A stretch of DNA of 58,727 nt from Planctomycetota bacterium (GTDB lineage: Bacteria > Planctomycetota > UBA8108 > JACQVS01). The stretch is from assembly GCA_028280485.1 (NCBI GenBank), contig JANQLS010000021.1, positions 1 through 58,727 on the forward strand, in the 5' to 3' direction. This document shows, piece by piece, positions 8,363 to 16,584 of the stretch. The translations under genes and the position numbers were made by a program. Every line of letters starts with the position of its first letter. Position 1 is the first letter of the stretch. The notes beneath the pieces were generated by a model, which was not told the origin of the DNA, ran no database searches, and saw nothing but the letters and a program-made list of their open reading frames with translations.

Positions 8363-10344
8363 TTCCAGTTCCAGGAGGTCGTTTGGAAGGGGAGGTACTT
8401 CTGCCACTTGCCTTCGACGTATTCAGCCGATGGGTTAAAGTCGGCCATCCACTGATCCGTCCATCGCCCCACGATTTTTTTAGAATCTTCCTTACCACCG
8501 ATCAACCAACCACGACTGTCGCGGAACTTGTGCCAAACAAAGGCATCGATCGCGTAACTCTTCAAACCGGCTTCACGAGCCGTTAAAGAGATGTCGATTC
8601 CGTAGCAATGAAATCCTGGGAGGTTGGCATCGAAGCGCAATCCGCTCGAACGTCGCAAACCCAACCATTGTTCGTCTAAAGATTCTACTTCGTGAGGAAG
8701 GGGGCCCATGCGATGGTAACCGTGAGGATCACACCAGTGCCCCTTCAAGATTTTTGATTGCCCTTCGTTCTCTAATGCCTTGATCGCTCCGACGCCTCCG
8801 ATAACGCCCCAATTGGGATCCTTTTCTTCGAGCTCATTCAAGGCGATGGCAACTCGTTCTTCCCAACCATGGGGTAGATAGAGATCTTGATGCATAAAGA
8901 AGACGAGATCATTTTCAATTTCATCCCAAGCATCGTGGTAGAGACGCGAAATACTATCGTAGAAACGGTTATCAGTATTGTTGATGAGAACCCATTGGTG
9001 CTTACTCGATCGGGCAACGGAAGAAGCCAATAAGTTTTCTTCCAACTCAGGCCAATCGTTTACGGCGACCACAAAGGTGATAGGTTCTAATTCAACATTC
9101 GGCTTTCCTCGGCGATCGATGAGGTTCTCTCGCTCTTCGGGATCGTAAGCTAAATTGTAGGCGTATTGACGCTCAGTATGATTCCGACGAACCGTAATTT
9201 CTTTTAAGGGATAAGTCAGCTTCGAGTGCAATTCAATTTGGCAAGTATCGTAACTCTCACGAACGAAATCATCGTTCCAGTAGATATAACCATGATCGGA
9301 ACCGCGAATGAGTCGATGCGTTGAAAGATCAAAAAGCAATCGACCCGGCAGAGCATCCGGAACCTGACCTAAGAGAGTTAAGGCCGTCGGCACGACATCG
9401 ATCGTGGAGCAAGCCTTCGTTTCTTCTTGGGGTAAATCGTAAGTTTTCTTGAGTTCATCGGGAAACCAGAGAATGAGGGGTACATGGAGTAAGTCTTCAT
9501 GCAACCTGCCACAGTGATGTACTCTTCCCATATCAGGAGCGAAGCCTTCACCGTGATCCCCCACTAAGATGACGATCGTGTCATCGAAGTTGATCTCTTG
9601 AAAAAGCTTTTCGAGCTCTTGATCGGCTCGGTGAATTCCACAATCGTACTTCGCTACGATATCCTCTTTGAGCTCGGTCGCCATCAAAGAGTCTGGTGGA
9701 TCTTGCCAAACCCACGGGCCATCTCGGAATTCTTTCAGGCTAGGACGAAGAGGGCGATCCAGCCATCGTTCGACTCCCGTGAAGTAATCGCGCCCCATGT
9801 GATAGTCATGAACGAGATTGGTATGGAAGAACATGAAGAAGGGTTGATCGCTTTCCTCTTCCCTCAATTTCTTCAATCGATCGGTCGCGAGCTTGTAGGG
9901 TTCGAGGTGTTCTTCGCGAGGCGTCCAATAGAATTCGTCAAAACCATCGTCCCAACCAAAGAATTTCCACTTCGCAGGTCGTCGCTCGAGGCCTAATTCC
10001 TCTAAAACGGTCTCAGAAATGGTGTCGGGGATGGTATTTCCATTGTTGGTGAAGGCGATTCTTCGGTAGTTTTCACCTAGATGATGACCCAATTTCGGCT
10101 TGAGGAACCGGCGGTTGTGATCGAGAAGTCCGTGATCCTCAGGGTAGTGGCCGGTGATGATCGAGGCGCATGAGGGAAGCGTCCAACCGGTTGGGCTGTG
10201 ACAATTCGAGAAGATCGTTCCACTCTGAGCTCTCTGGCTCAAATGGGGGTCGGTCTTCCTCTCGTAGCCGTAAGTCGAGAGATGGTCAACACGTAGGTCG
10301 TCGACGACAATGAGAACTAAATTAGGTGCGCGCTCTGAAGCCAT
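8359..10344 (-). CDS. Sulfatase-like hydrolase fused to glycosyltransferase-like domain
   Basis: A 661-residue two-domain protein. Residues about 5-415 form an alkaline-phosphatase-superfamily sulfatase domain: metal site VDDLRVD (14-20), GDHGEGF (262-268), and HVPLILW (287-293). At the nucleophile position the motif reads WTLPSCAS, with Thr55 where formylglycine sulfatases have Cys or Ser, so formylglycine maturation is not expected. A Thr nucleophile is usual in LtaS/EptA-type phospho-transferases and in WTLPSHAS-type members. Residues about 420-645 resemble a glycosyltransferase family 2-like domain (ITFVVAVNDWPELEENLL, FFMHQDLYLPHGWEER). No signal peptide is visible, so it may be cytoplasmic. 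It is coupled by ATGA overlap to the sulfotransferase downstream. Function is inferred only as glycan or phospho-glycan modification. Confidence 0.85.
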   Translation of the reverse strand: MASERAPNLVLIVVDDLRVDHLSTYGYERKTDPHLSQRAQSGTIFSNCHSPTGWTLPSCASIITGHYPEDHGLLDHNRRFLKPKLGHHLGENYRRIAFTNNGNTIPDTISETVLEELGLERRPAKWKFFGWDDGFDEFYWTPREEHLEPYKLATDRLKKLREEESDQPFFMFFHTNLVHDYHMGRDYFTGVERWLDRPLRPSLKEFRDGPWVWQDPPDSLMATELKEDIVAKYDCGIHRADQELEKLFQEINFDDTIVILVGDHGEGFAPDMGRVHHCGRLHEDLLHVPLILWFPDELKKTYDLPQEETKACSTIDVVPTALTLLGQVPDALPGRLLFDLSTHRLIRGSDHGYIYWNDDFVRESYDTCQIELHSKLTYPLKEITVRRNHTERQYAYNLAYDPEERENLIDRRGKPNVELEPITFVVAVNDWPELEENLLASSVARSSKHQWVLINNTDNRFYDSISRLYHDAWDEIENDLVFFMHQDLYLPHGWEERVAIALNELEEKDPNWGVIGGVGAIKALENEGQSKILKGHWCDPHGYHRMGPLPHEVESLDEQWLGLRRSSGLRFDANLPGFHCYGIDISLTAREAGLKSYAIDAFVWHKFRDSRGWLIGGKEDSKKIVGRWTDQWMADFNPSAEYVEGKWQKYLPFQTTSWNWK

Positions 10345-10418
10345 GTAGTTTCCTGGAAATAAATCGAGTGTGAGATTCCGGTGTACGTTCTTTTGTTTGC
10401 AGGGAGTGATAAGGGCCG

Positions 10419-10649
10419 CCGTCAGAGGTGAGCCGGGTGGGTCCCCGGATCGAGCCCCAATTCAGTTATTGTGCTCTATCACGCTGTCTCACACGTGTAA
10501 GTCCAAAGGGCAAGTGTACATCAGTCAATTTTCTTCCAGCAAGGAGAATTGAGGCAAGAACGATTTTAGTTGGGAAATCACAGGCTTATCAAGCCGTGGA
10601 GAGGCCCCAAATCGCCCTTCCAAACCTCGCTGAACCCTCCCTCTGACGG
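10419..10649 (+). ncRNA. Candidate structured RNA of about 230 nt
   Basis: CCGTCAGAGG at 10419-10428 is the exact reverse complement of CCTCTGACGG at 10640-10649 and could close a 230-nt structure. Inside are several local hairpins: CCGGG/CCCGG (10433-10448), CAATTTTCTT pairing with AAGGAGAATTG with two G-U pairs on the plus strand (10526-10551), and GGCTT-atc-AAGCC (10583-10595). The stretch is more GC-rich than the surrounding spacer. I do not recognise RNase P, 6S, SRP or tmRNA motifs. The strand is suggested only by the G-U pairs. Confidence 0.3.
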
Positions 10650-10769
10650 GTGATTTTAAGAATCATTCAATCCTAAATCTTCTCCACTGGAGCAAATTGA
10701 TGACTCGGGTATACTGAGGACCCTTTTGTCTTCCGATATTTATAAACAACAGTACCAGAAGACAATTAT

Positions 10770-10797
10770 TTAGTTTCTGTTATTCAACAGGAGCTGA
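10770..10797 (+). repeat. 12-bp-stem hairpin, copy 1 of a dispersed hairpin
   Basis: TTAGTTTCTGTT (10770-10781) pairs with AACAGGAGCTGA (10786-10797) over 12 positions, three of them G-U. A second copy at 21589-21617 forms the same stem with only Watson-Crick pairs. The wobble pairs work only if the plus strand is read as RNA. This hairpin ends about 60 nt upstream of the proS ATG, so it may sit in the proS leader. Confidence 0.6.
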
Positions 10798-10857
10798 TTA
10801 CAGTTCACTCACGACAACCTTTAGATCGCAATCGAGCAGAGTTCACAGGAATCGGTC

Positions 10858-12312
10858 ATGGCTCAAAGAGACGAAAAGAAAATCACCAAACGGGAAGAAG
10901 ATTACTCCAAGTGGTTCCACGACATCATCCTTCAAGCGAAGCTAGCCGACTATGCCCCCGTGAAGGGCTGCATGGTTATCCGTCCTCACGGCTACGCCAT
11001 CTGGGAACTCATCCAAAAAAATCTCGACGATGAATTCAAAAAAACAGGAGTCCAAAACGGTTACTTCCCCTTGTTCATCCCTGAGGAATATATCGAAAGG
11101 GAAAAGGAACACTTCGCTGGCTTTGCTCCAGAGTGTGCGGTCGTCACTGAAGGCGGTGGTAGTGAACTCACCGAAAGACTCTACGTTCGCCCGACTTCAG
11201 AGATGATCATCTGGAGCATGTACAAGAAGTGGATCCAATCCCATCGCGACCTGCCCCTCTTGATGAATCAATGGTGTAATGTAGTTCGCTGGGAAAAAAG
11301 AACTCGATTGTTCTTACGTACCAGTGAATTCCTTTGGCAAGAAGGTCACACCGCTCACGCGAATGAAGAAGAAGCCCGTGAGCGTACCCTTCAGATGATT
11401 AAGGTCTATCGCGACTTCTCTGAAAAGGTGATGGCCGTCCCCGTATACTGGGGTCCTAAAACGGATAATGAAAAATTCAAAGGGGCGATCGAAACCCTAT
11501 CTATCGAAGCGATGATGCAAGATGGAAAGGCACTCCAAGCAGGAACTTCACACTACTTAGGTGAGAACTTCGCTCGCGCCTTCGATGTGCAATTCCAATC
11601 AAAAGACGGAAAACTGGAATACGTTCAAGCCACCAGTTGGGGAGTTTCAACTCGCTTGATCGGCTCCCTCATCATGTCTCACTCCGATGACCAAGGTTTG
11701 ATCTTGCCTCCCAAGCTTGCGCCCGTTGAAGTCGTGGTCGTCCCGATCTATCGGAAAGACCACGAGAAAGCGGTCGTCATGGAAGAGTGCCAAAAGATTA
11801 AAGAAACCCTCGGGGATGGCATTCGCGTTCACGTCGATGATCGTGAAGGTTATAAGCCTGGATATAAATTCAATGAGTGGGAACTCAAAGGAGTGCCTCT
11901 CAGAATTGAGGTCGGGCCAAAAGACCTCGAGAAGGGTCAACTGTGCTTAGCTCAACGTTTCGGCGGCTCCGGAAAAGAATTCATTCCCCGAGACGAAGCC
12001 ATCGCTTCGATCCCCAAACGCCTCGAGAGCATTCAGGACCAATTGTTCCAACGAGCTCTCGATTACCGTAAATCCCGTACTCGAGTCATCGACGATCTCG
12101 ACGAATTCCGTACCTTCTTCACCGAAGAAGGAGGCGGATTTGCCCTCTGTCACTGGAACGGCAGTGGTGAAGTCGAAAAGAAACTCTCCGATGAGTTCAA
12201 AACGACGATCCGCTGTATCCCCGACGACAGTTTTGGCCTAATTGAAGACGGCAAGTGCATTTACAGCGGCGAGCCCAGCTCCCGAAGAGTCGTCATGGCT
12301 TTGGCCTATTGA
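10858..12312 (+). CDS. proS: Prolyl-tRNA synthetase, archaeal/eukaryotic-type
   Basis: A class II aminoacyl-tRNA synthetase of 484 residues that charges tRNA-Pro. It has the short ProRS architecture without the bacterial editing insertion: MAQRDEKKITKREEDYSKW at the start, motif 2 around RWEKRTRLFLRTSEFLWQEG with the following HTAH, VRPTSE before it, and a C-terminal anticodon-binding domain (VVVVPIYRK, about residues 285-400) plus the extra zinc-binding-like C-terminal domain ending in a Tyr (MALAY), typical of the archaeal-type family. Several bacterial lineages carry this form. The upstream leader contains hairpins (10419-10649, 10770-10797). It stands alone, with no operon partner. Confidence 0.96.
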   Translation: MAQRDEKKITKREEDYSKWFHDIILQAKLADYAPVKGCMVIRPHGYAIWELIQKNLDDEFKKTGVQNGYFPLFIPEEYIEREKEHFAGFAPECAVVTEGGGSELTERLYVRPTSEMIIWSMYKKWIQSHRDLPLLMNQWCNVVRWEKRTRLFLRTSEFLWQEGHTAHANEEEARERTLQMIKVYRDFSEKVMAVPVYWGPKTDNEKFKGAIETLSIEAMMQDGKALQAGTSHYLGENFARAFDVQFQSKDGKLEYVQATSWGVSTRLIGSLIMSHSDDQGLILPPKLAPVEVVVVPIYRKDHEKAVVMEECQKIKETLGDGIRVHVDDREGYKPGYKFNEWELKGVPLRIEVGPKDLEKGQLCLAQRFGGSGKEFIPRDEAIASIPKRLESIQDQLFQRALDYRKSRTRVIDDLDEFRTFFTEEGGGFALCHWNGSGEVEKKLSDEFKTTIRCIPDDSFGLIEDGKCIYSGEPSSRRVVMALAY

Positions 12313-12684
12313 TCAATTATTGACAATTCTGAAGAGCATTCTTTTCTGAAATAATTTTCCGAAGGCCCTTTGTCTGAAAGGGTTTAGCATAGAGATGGTC
12401 CTCACCCCTACACGACCTTTTATCCGGATAGGTCAGTAGAGGTCTCAGCGGGATGAACATCCATTTCTCTTAAAAAATGGTTGTTTAAAAACCTCGCTCA
12501 GAGACATGGATCAATTAAATGTCGTTAAAGCCATTTTTCAGATGACATGGGACGTCGTTCCTTATCCTGACTCTTTGATGGGGTGGCTCTAATTTCATTT
12601 CTACGCGCGCATCGGTGAGTCAGGATCAGACAAAGTTCGACTGCTCCCCTCCCACTCCAACAAGGCTCAAACTCTGAATCGTTT
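12313..12684. other. Gene-free spacer after proS
   Basis: The 372 bp between proS and the dockerin gene have no supported gene. The one notable pattern is a 10-bp perfect inverted repeat, ATCCTGACTC at 12564-12573 and GAGTCAGGAT at 12617-12626, 43 nt apart. It lies 58 bp before the next annotated start and could be an operator or a long-loop hairpin. I see no clear terminator hairpin with a T-tract after proS. Confidence 0.6.
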
Positions 12685-14454
12685 ATGTTGAAAAAAACTC
12701 CTCTGGAGCTCATTTCAACCCTGCGAGCACTCTGTGCTTCCATCGCAACTGTCGTTTCATTCAAACGGCAGACTGTTCTACTAGAGCAGAAACGAAAAGG
12801 TTTTCGAAACTCTCGAAAACTGATCAGCCATCTCGTGCCTTCAGAGTTCAAGAAAGCTAACACTGCCCTTCTTCTTCTCACCACGATTTACTTTCTCACC
12901 GTTCCCGTGATGGGGCAAACCCATTCGACTCAGATCTCGCGTTCGGATCTCCCAAAGGTTGAGCTCAAGTCTCTCGATGAACTTTTATCTGAGGGAAGGA
13001 ACCCTCTAGCGCCCCTCGAAAATATCGTTGAACCTCTTCCCCTTCCTGAATGTGGGCTATGTGACTTAAACGCCATCGATATCAACAACCCTGATGGGGA
13101 GGTTGATATTGTCGCGCCAAATTGCGTGACGCCTGATGGGCCTTGCATCTTCGAAGCCCGCGCATTTCAGGTGGGCTATAGTGATGAGGGTGGAATTGTC
13201 AGCGTCGTTTGGAGGACTCGTTCGAATGACGCTATTAATTTCGAGCACTTTTTTGTTTGCGTCGAAAAGAATGGGGTAGCACGAATCGACGGCAATCAAG
13301 AACTCAATCGAGGAGTTGAACTTCCTCCACTTCCACCCGGTGAAACCTACCGGATCGTCGTATCCGCCTGTGTGGGAGGTCGAACCGTTCAAACTTCCAC
13401 TCAAATTACAGTGCGTCGCCGCTCTCCAGTTCCTCCCGTTGAAATCATCGATTGGTTTTCTTACGGATTCACTCCCGAAACGGAGCGAGGCGTTTTAGAT
13501 CTTGAGCTTCATATCGAAAATCGAGTCGGCAATCTCGAAGAGTTTGACTATGAAGTTTATATCAATGATCAATTTCGTGGAGTCATCAGTAACAATCCCT
13601 TCAACAGAATTGCGATATCCAATTTAAGAGAACGAGTGAACCCCAATTTCTATAAGATTCAACTCGTTCCCTTCCTTGGCCCCTATGCCGCTCAGCAACC
13701 AGCAGTGGTGGTCGCTGAAGCAAAGGCATTATACCCACCAAGAAATCTTGAGTGTGAGTTCCTCGGCTGCGTCGGTAACGTTCATCAATACGAACTCAAC
13801 TTTGAATTTCCCCGATCTCAACGCCTGTCTGGAGTTATTCCCTGGATTCGAAATCAGGATGATCCAAACGGTGAATGGGAGATGTTTCCATTGCAGTCCT
13901 TTGAAGAAGTTCAAATCGATGAGATCTTCAATCGAGTTCGAGCCAAGATCAAAGTACCGGAAGCCATCAAGCCAGGGACTCCCATTTATTTAACTGGAGT
14001 GCAATTTAGATCCAATACGCGAGAGCCTCGCTTCTTGACGAATGTTCCTTGGAGTAAGGTTTCAACCCATGCGATCACCCGTTGCGGAAGCGATGAAGAT
14101 GTTTGCATTATCCCTAATAACCCATTGTTTCGAAGAGGCGATGCCAATTCCAATTCGAATGTCGATATTTCGGATGTGATTACAGTATTGAACTTTCTCT
14201 TTGTCGGTTCCGTTCAAATTACCTGCCCGGATGCGGCAGACATCAACGATGACGGCAAGATCGATATTTCGGACCCCGTAAACCTATTAGGCTTTCTATT
14301 CCTGGGCACAATTCCTGAACTCAAGGCTCCAGGATCCCGACAATGTGGTGAAGATCCTACTGAAGATCGCTATAAAGAATGTATTCACCCTCCCTGCAAC
14401 GACATTGGTATCGACCCCATCGATGGCATCGGCGGAATCTTCAGACCTTTTTAG
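12685..14454 (+). CDS. Secreted protein with C-terminal dockerin-type repeats
   Basis: A protein of up to 589 residues. The only strong hydrophobic segment is at about 59-76 (TALLLLTTIYFLTVPVMGQ), which looks like a signal peptide ending in a GQ-type cleavage region. The long basic stretch before it suggests the true start may be the GTG at 12835 (residue 51) rather than the ATG used here. The middle contains beta-rich, fibronectin-like segments (PPGETYRIVVSACVGGR). Residues about 484-560 hold two dockerin-type calcium loops (RGDANSNSNVDISDVITVL and ADINDDGKIDISDPVNLL), typical of planctomycete exported proteins. No enzymatic domain is recognised. It is convergent with the E2 gene, and its stop codon touches a degenerate GTGGTAG repeat arm. 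Confidence 0.75.
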   Translation: MLKKTPLELISTLRALCASIATVVSFKRQTVLLEQKRKGFRNSRKLISHLVPSEFKKANTALLLLTTIYFLTVPVMGQTHSTQISRSDLPKVELKSLDELLSEGRNPLAPLENIVEPLPLPECGLCDLNAIDINNPDGEVDIVAPNCVTPDGPCIFEARAFQVGYSDEGGIVSVVWRTRSNDAINFEHFFVCVEKNGVARIDGNQELNRGVELPPLPPGETYRIVVSACVGGRTVQTSTQITVRRRSPVPPVEIIDWFSYGFTPETERGVLDLELHIENRVGNLEEFDYEVYINDQFRGVISNNPFNRIAISNLRERVNPNFYKIQLVPFLGPYAAQQPAVVVAEAKALYPPRNLECEFLGCVGNVHQYELNFEFPRSQRLSGVIPWIRNQDDPNGEWEMFPLQSFEEVQIDEIFNRVRAKIKVPEAIKPGTPIYLTGVQFRSNTREPRFLTNVPWSKVSTHAITRCGSDEDVCIIPNNPLFRRGDANSNSNVDISDVITVLNFLFVGSVQITCPDAADINDDGKIDISDPVNLLGFLFLGTIPELKAPGSRQCGEDPTEDRYKECIHPPCNDIGIDPIDGIGGIFRPF

Positions 14455-14645
14455 TGGTAGGCTCGACATTTCAAGCCCGAAGCGTGAGCGAGGGATTGGA
14501 GTCAACATTGCTGAAAAGCACACTCCAATTTTAGACGTGGCGCGAGCAGGGGAAAAGCGAATCGTTGCGATTCGTTTGTTGAAGCTGAATCGGTGATTTC
14601 AAACTGTGTCGCTTCGTACGACTCGCGGAGCGAGCCAACTACTAC
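14454..14645. repeat. GTAG-terminated element between convergent genes (192 bp)
   Basis: The left end GTGGTAGGCTCGAC begins at the last base of the dockerin gene stop codon (14452-14454). The right arm 14611-14645 is the reverse complement of GTAGTAGTTGGCTCGCTCCG and its tail, and contains the E2 gene stop codon (14642-14644). Inside are a single AGCCCGAAGCG arm (about 14471-14496), a hairpin ATTGGAGT/ACTCCAAT (14495-14529) and CGAATCG/CGATTCG (14558-14574). The arms match less well than in other copies. Confidence 0.75.
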
Positions 14646-16306
14646 GCCAACCGTTCGGGATGCTCTAGGAGGTAGCGCATTCGGGCGAGGAACTGGGCGG
14701 CTAAGACGCCGTCGACAGCTCGATGGTCGGCACTGAGAGTGAGCTTTAAAATCGTTCGTGGGAAGAAACCTCCACCCATGGGAACGAGGCGAGGTTGTGC
14801 GGCTCCTACCGCTAAGATCGCCCCTTCGGGAGGATTGATTACCGCAGAGAATGATTCGACACCAAACATTCCCAAGTTTGAAATCGTGAAAGTGCCTTTA
14901 CCCGATCCCACCAACTTTCCTTCGCGAGCTGAAGCGATAATTCGACGGTTTTCTTCGGAAATGCCTCGAAGGTTCTTTTCAGAAGCTCGCTGTAAGACAG
15001 GAACGACGAGACCTTCATCCAATCCGACGGCAATTCCGATGTTCACCTCGGTGGGATACTCAACGCGGTCATCAAAGACTCGGCAGTTGACTTTCGGTTC
15101 GTCATTGAGAGCGATCGCGGTAGCGTAGACGACGAAATCGTTTAACGAAACTTTGTCGCCACGAGCTTTCATCGCTTGTCGTTGTGCCTCACATGCGGTG
15201 ACGTCAACTTCCATGCTCACGTAAAAGTGAGGAGCGTTTTGTTTGCTGTATTGGAGTCCCTGAGCAATCGCCTTACGCATTCCAGTGATCGGAATGACCG
15301 CTTCGGGGCGAGGCTTAGGAGCGGGATATTCAGCTTGAGCGCCGGGTAGAGCCATCGGCATAGCTACCGGCATTTGAGGCATGGCTTGAGGGCTGACAGC
15401 AGGAGCTGCGCTTGGAGCTGATTTTAATTGCTCCGTTGCCGCTTCAACATCTCGGCGAAGAATCCTTCCTCGAGGTCCAGAACCGGTAAGCCCTGATAAA
15501 TCGATTCCTCGGGCTTCTGCAATTCTTCTCGCCAATGGAGAAACTCTTTGCCTTCCATTGGTTTTAGGAAGAGTGGCAACCGGGGCTGCTTTAACTGAAG
15601 CCGGAACACTTTTCGTAGGTGCTGGGGCTGAACTCACCGGAGCCGGAGCTGGAGCACTCGGCGCTACACTCGTTGATCCATTAGAAGAGAGAAGAGCGTC
15701 GATATCTAATGATTCATTTTCATCGGCAATGATGGCAACCGGTACTAAGACGGGTACGACATCACCTTCACCGTAGGCGACTTTTCGAACGACTCCCTCA
15801 GCCGGGGACTCAACATCCATGTTCGCCTTATCCGTTTCGATTTCGAGGATGGGATCACCGGGACGAACTTTATCGCCTTCTTTAACGAACCATTGAACAA
15901 TCTTGCCTTCGGTCATCGACTGCCCGGCTTGAGGCATGAGAACTAAATCGGCCTTACCAGGATCGGTTGCAGGCGCAGAGGCGGGAGCGGCTTCTTGAGT
16001 TCCGTTAGTACTTGAACTCTCAGTTGAACTGTTCGATGCAAAAAGGCTATCGAAGTCGATCGCTTCATCTTCAGTTCCGATGACTGCCACGGGAACTAAA
16101 ACCGGAACGACATCTCCCTCAGCGTAGGCGATCTTTCGGACGACACCATCAGCGGTGGCTTCAACATCCATATTGGCTTTATCGGTTTCAATTTCGAGGA
16201 TAGGGTCACCTTGGCGTACCTTATCTCCTTCCTTGACGAACCACTGGACAATTTTGCCTTCGGTCATCGATTGCCCTGCTTGGGGCATTAAAACGGACTC
16301 AGCCAT
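14642..16306 (-). CDS. 2-oxo acid dehydrogenase E2 (dihydrolipoamide acyltransferase), two lipoyl domains
   Basis: A 554-residue E2 subunit that carries acyl groups on lipoyl-lysine and transfers them to CoA. It has two lipoyl domains (about 2-78 and 121-196) with lipoylated K43 and K160 in ETDKANMD, Ala/Pro-rich linkers, a peripheral subunit-binding domain (RVSPLARRIAEARGIDL, about 254-290), and a catalytic domain from about 335 with the DHRAVDG motif (H528, D532). The two lipoyl domains are nearly identical, with only scattered substitutions, which implies a recent duplication or ongoing homogenisation. Pyruvate dehydrogenase E2 (aceF) is the most likely role, but E1 and E3 are not adjacent and the substrate cannot be decided from this gene. 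The stop lies in a GTAG repeat. Confidence 0.93.
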   Translation of the reverse strand: MAESVLMPQAGQSMTEGKIVQWFVKEGDKVRQGDPILEIETDKANMDVEATADGVVRKIAYAEGDVVPVLVPVAVIGTEDEAIDFDSLFASNSSTESSSTNGTQEAAPASAPATDPGKADLVLMPQAGQSMTEGKIVQWFVKEGDKVRPGDPILEIETDKANMDVESPAEGVVRKVAYGEGDVVPVLVPVAIIADENESLDIDALLSSNGSTSVAPSAPAPAPVSSAPAPTKSVPASVKAAPVATLPKTNGRQRVSPLARRIAEARGIDLSGLTGSGPRGRILRRDVEAATEQLKSAPSAAPAVSPQAMPQMPVAMPMALPGAQAEYPAPKPRPEAVIPITGMRKAIAQGLQYSKQNAPHFYVSMEVDVTACEAQRQAMKARGDKVSLNDFVVYATAIALNDEPKVNCRVFDDRVEYPTEVNIGIAVGLDEGLVVPVLQRASEKNLRGISEENRRIIASAREGKLVGSGKGTFTISNLGMFGVESFSAVINPPEGAILAVGAAQPRLVPMGGGFFPRTILKLTLSADHRAVDGVLAAQFLARMRYLLEHPERLA

Positions 16307-16502
16307 CGTTCAATCAGCCTGAAATTCTATAAAGTAGTTTGAATGTTTTGTTTGGGGGTATCCAGACAGGTAAGTAGAAATCATCTCGATCAGAGACGAA
16401 GGAGTCTATTATAGTCAAATTCGATCAGGTATAGGAGGGTTAGCTTCGATCTAATCCTAATTTACGCCGGTATATTAGGTTAGGAATAAAATACTCGACC
16501 TC

Positions 16503-16579
16503 ATTTCAAGCCCGAAGCGTAAGCGAGGGACTAGGAGTGTAGGCGTCCTAGTCCCTCGCTTACGCTTCGGGCTTGAAAT
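16503..16579. repeat. Perfect 34-bp inverted repeat, AGCCCGAAGCG family
   Basis: Bases 16503-16536 and 16546-16579 are perfect reverse complements (34 bp) with a 9-nt loop. The core AAGCCCGAAGCGTAAGCGAG matches the family at 3458 and 40045. The outer ATTTC and inner ACTAGGA parts are particular to this copy, yet mirrored exactly in both arms. It ends 5 bp before the stop codon of the minus-strand dehydrogenase gene, so it would be the first structure in the 3' end of that transcript. Confidence 0.95.
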
Positions 16580-16584
16580 AGTCG

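Larger units (their letters stand above)
10345..10857. other. Gene-free region upstream of proS with hairpins
   Basis: The 513 bp between the sulfatase fusion (minus) and proS (plus) hold no convincing gene; the short reading frames show no family features. The region contains a possible structured RNA bounded by a 10-bp inverted repeat (10419-10649) and a separate 12-bp-stem hairpin at 10770-10797. Promoters for both flanking genes must lie here, but I cannot place them with confidence. Confidence 0.6.

Noticed and set aside
6485..10344. Formylglycine-generating enzyme with its sulfatase
   Set aside because: The SUMF1-fold protein lacks the catalytic cysteines and the sulfatase-like domain has Thr at the modified position.
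10650..10857. T-box riboswitch before proS
   Set aside because: The T-box consensus (AGGGTGGNACCGCG) and a specifier loop are not found; only unrelated hairpins are present.
12525..12884. 119-codon minus-strand frame antisense to the start of the dockerin gene
   Set aside because: No family features, composition unlike the neighbouring proteins, and it covers spacer plus the signal region of the other gene.
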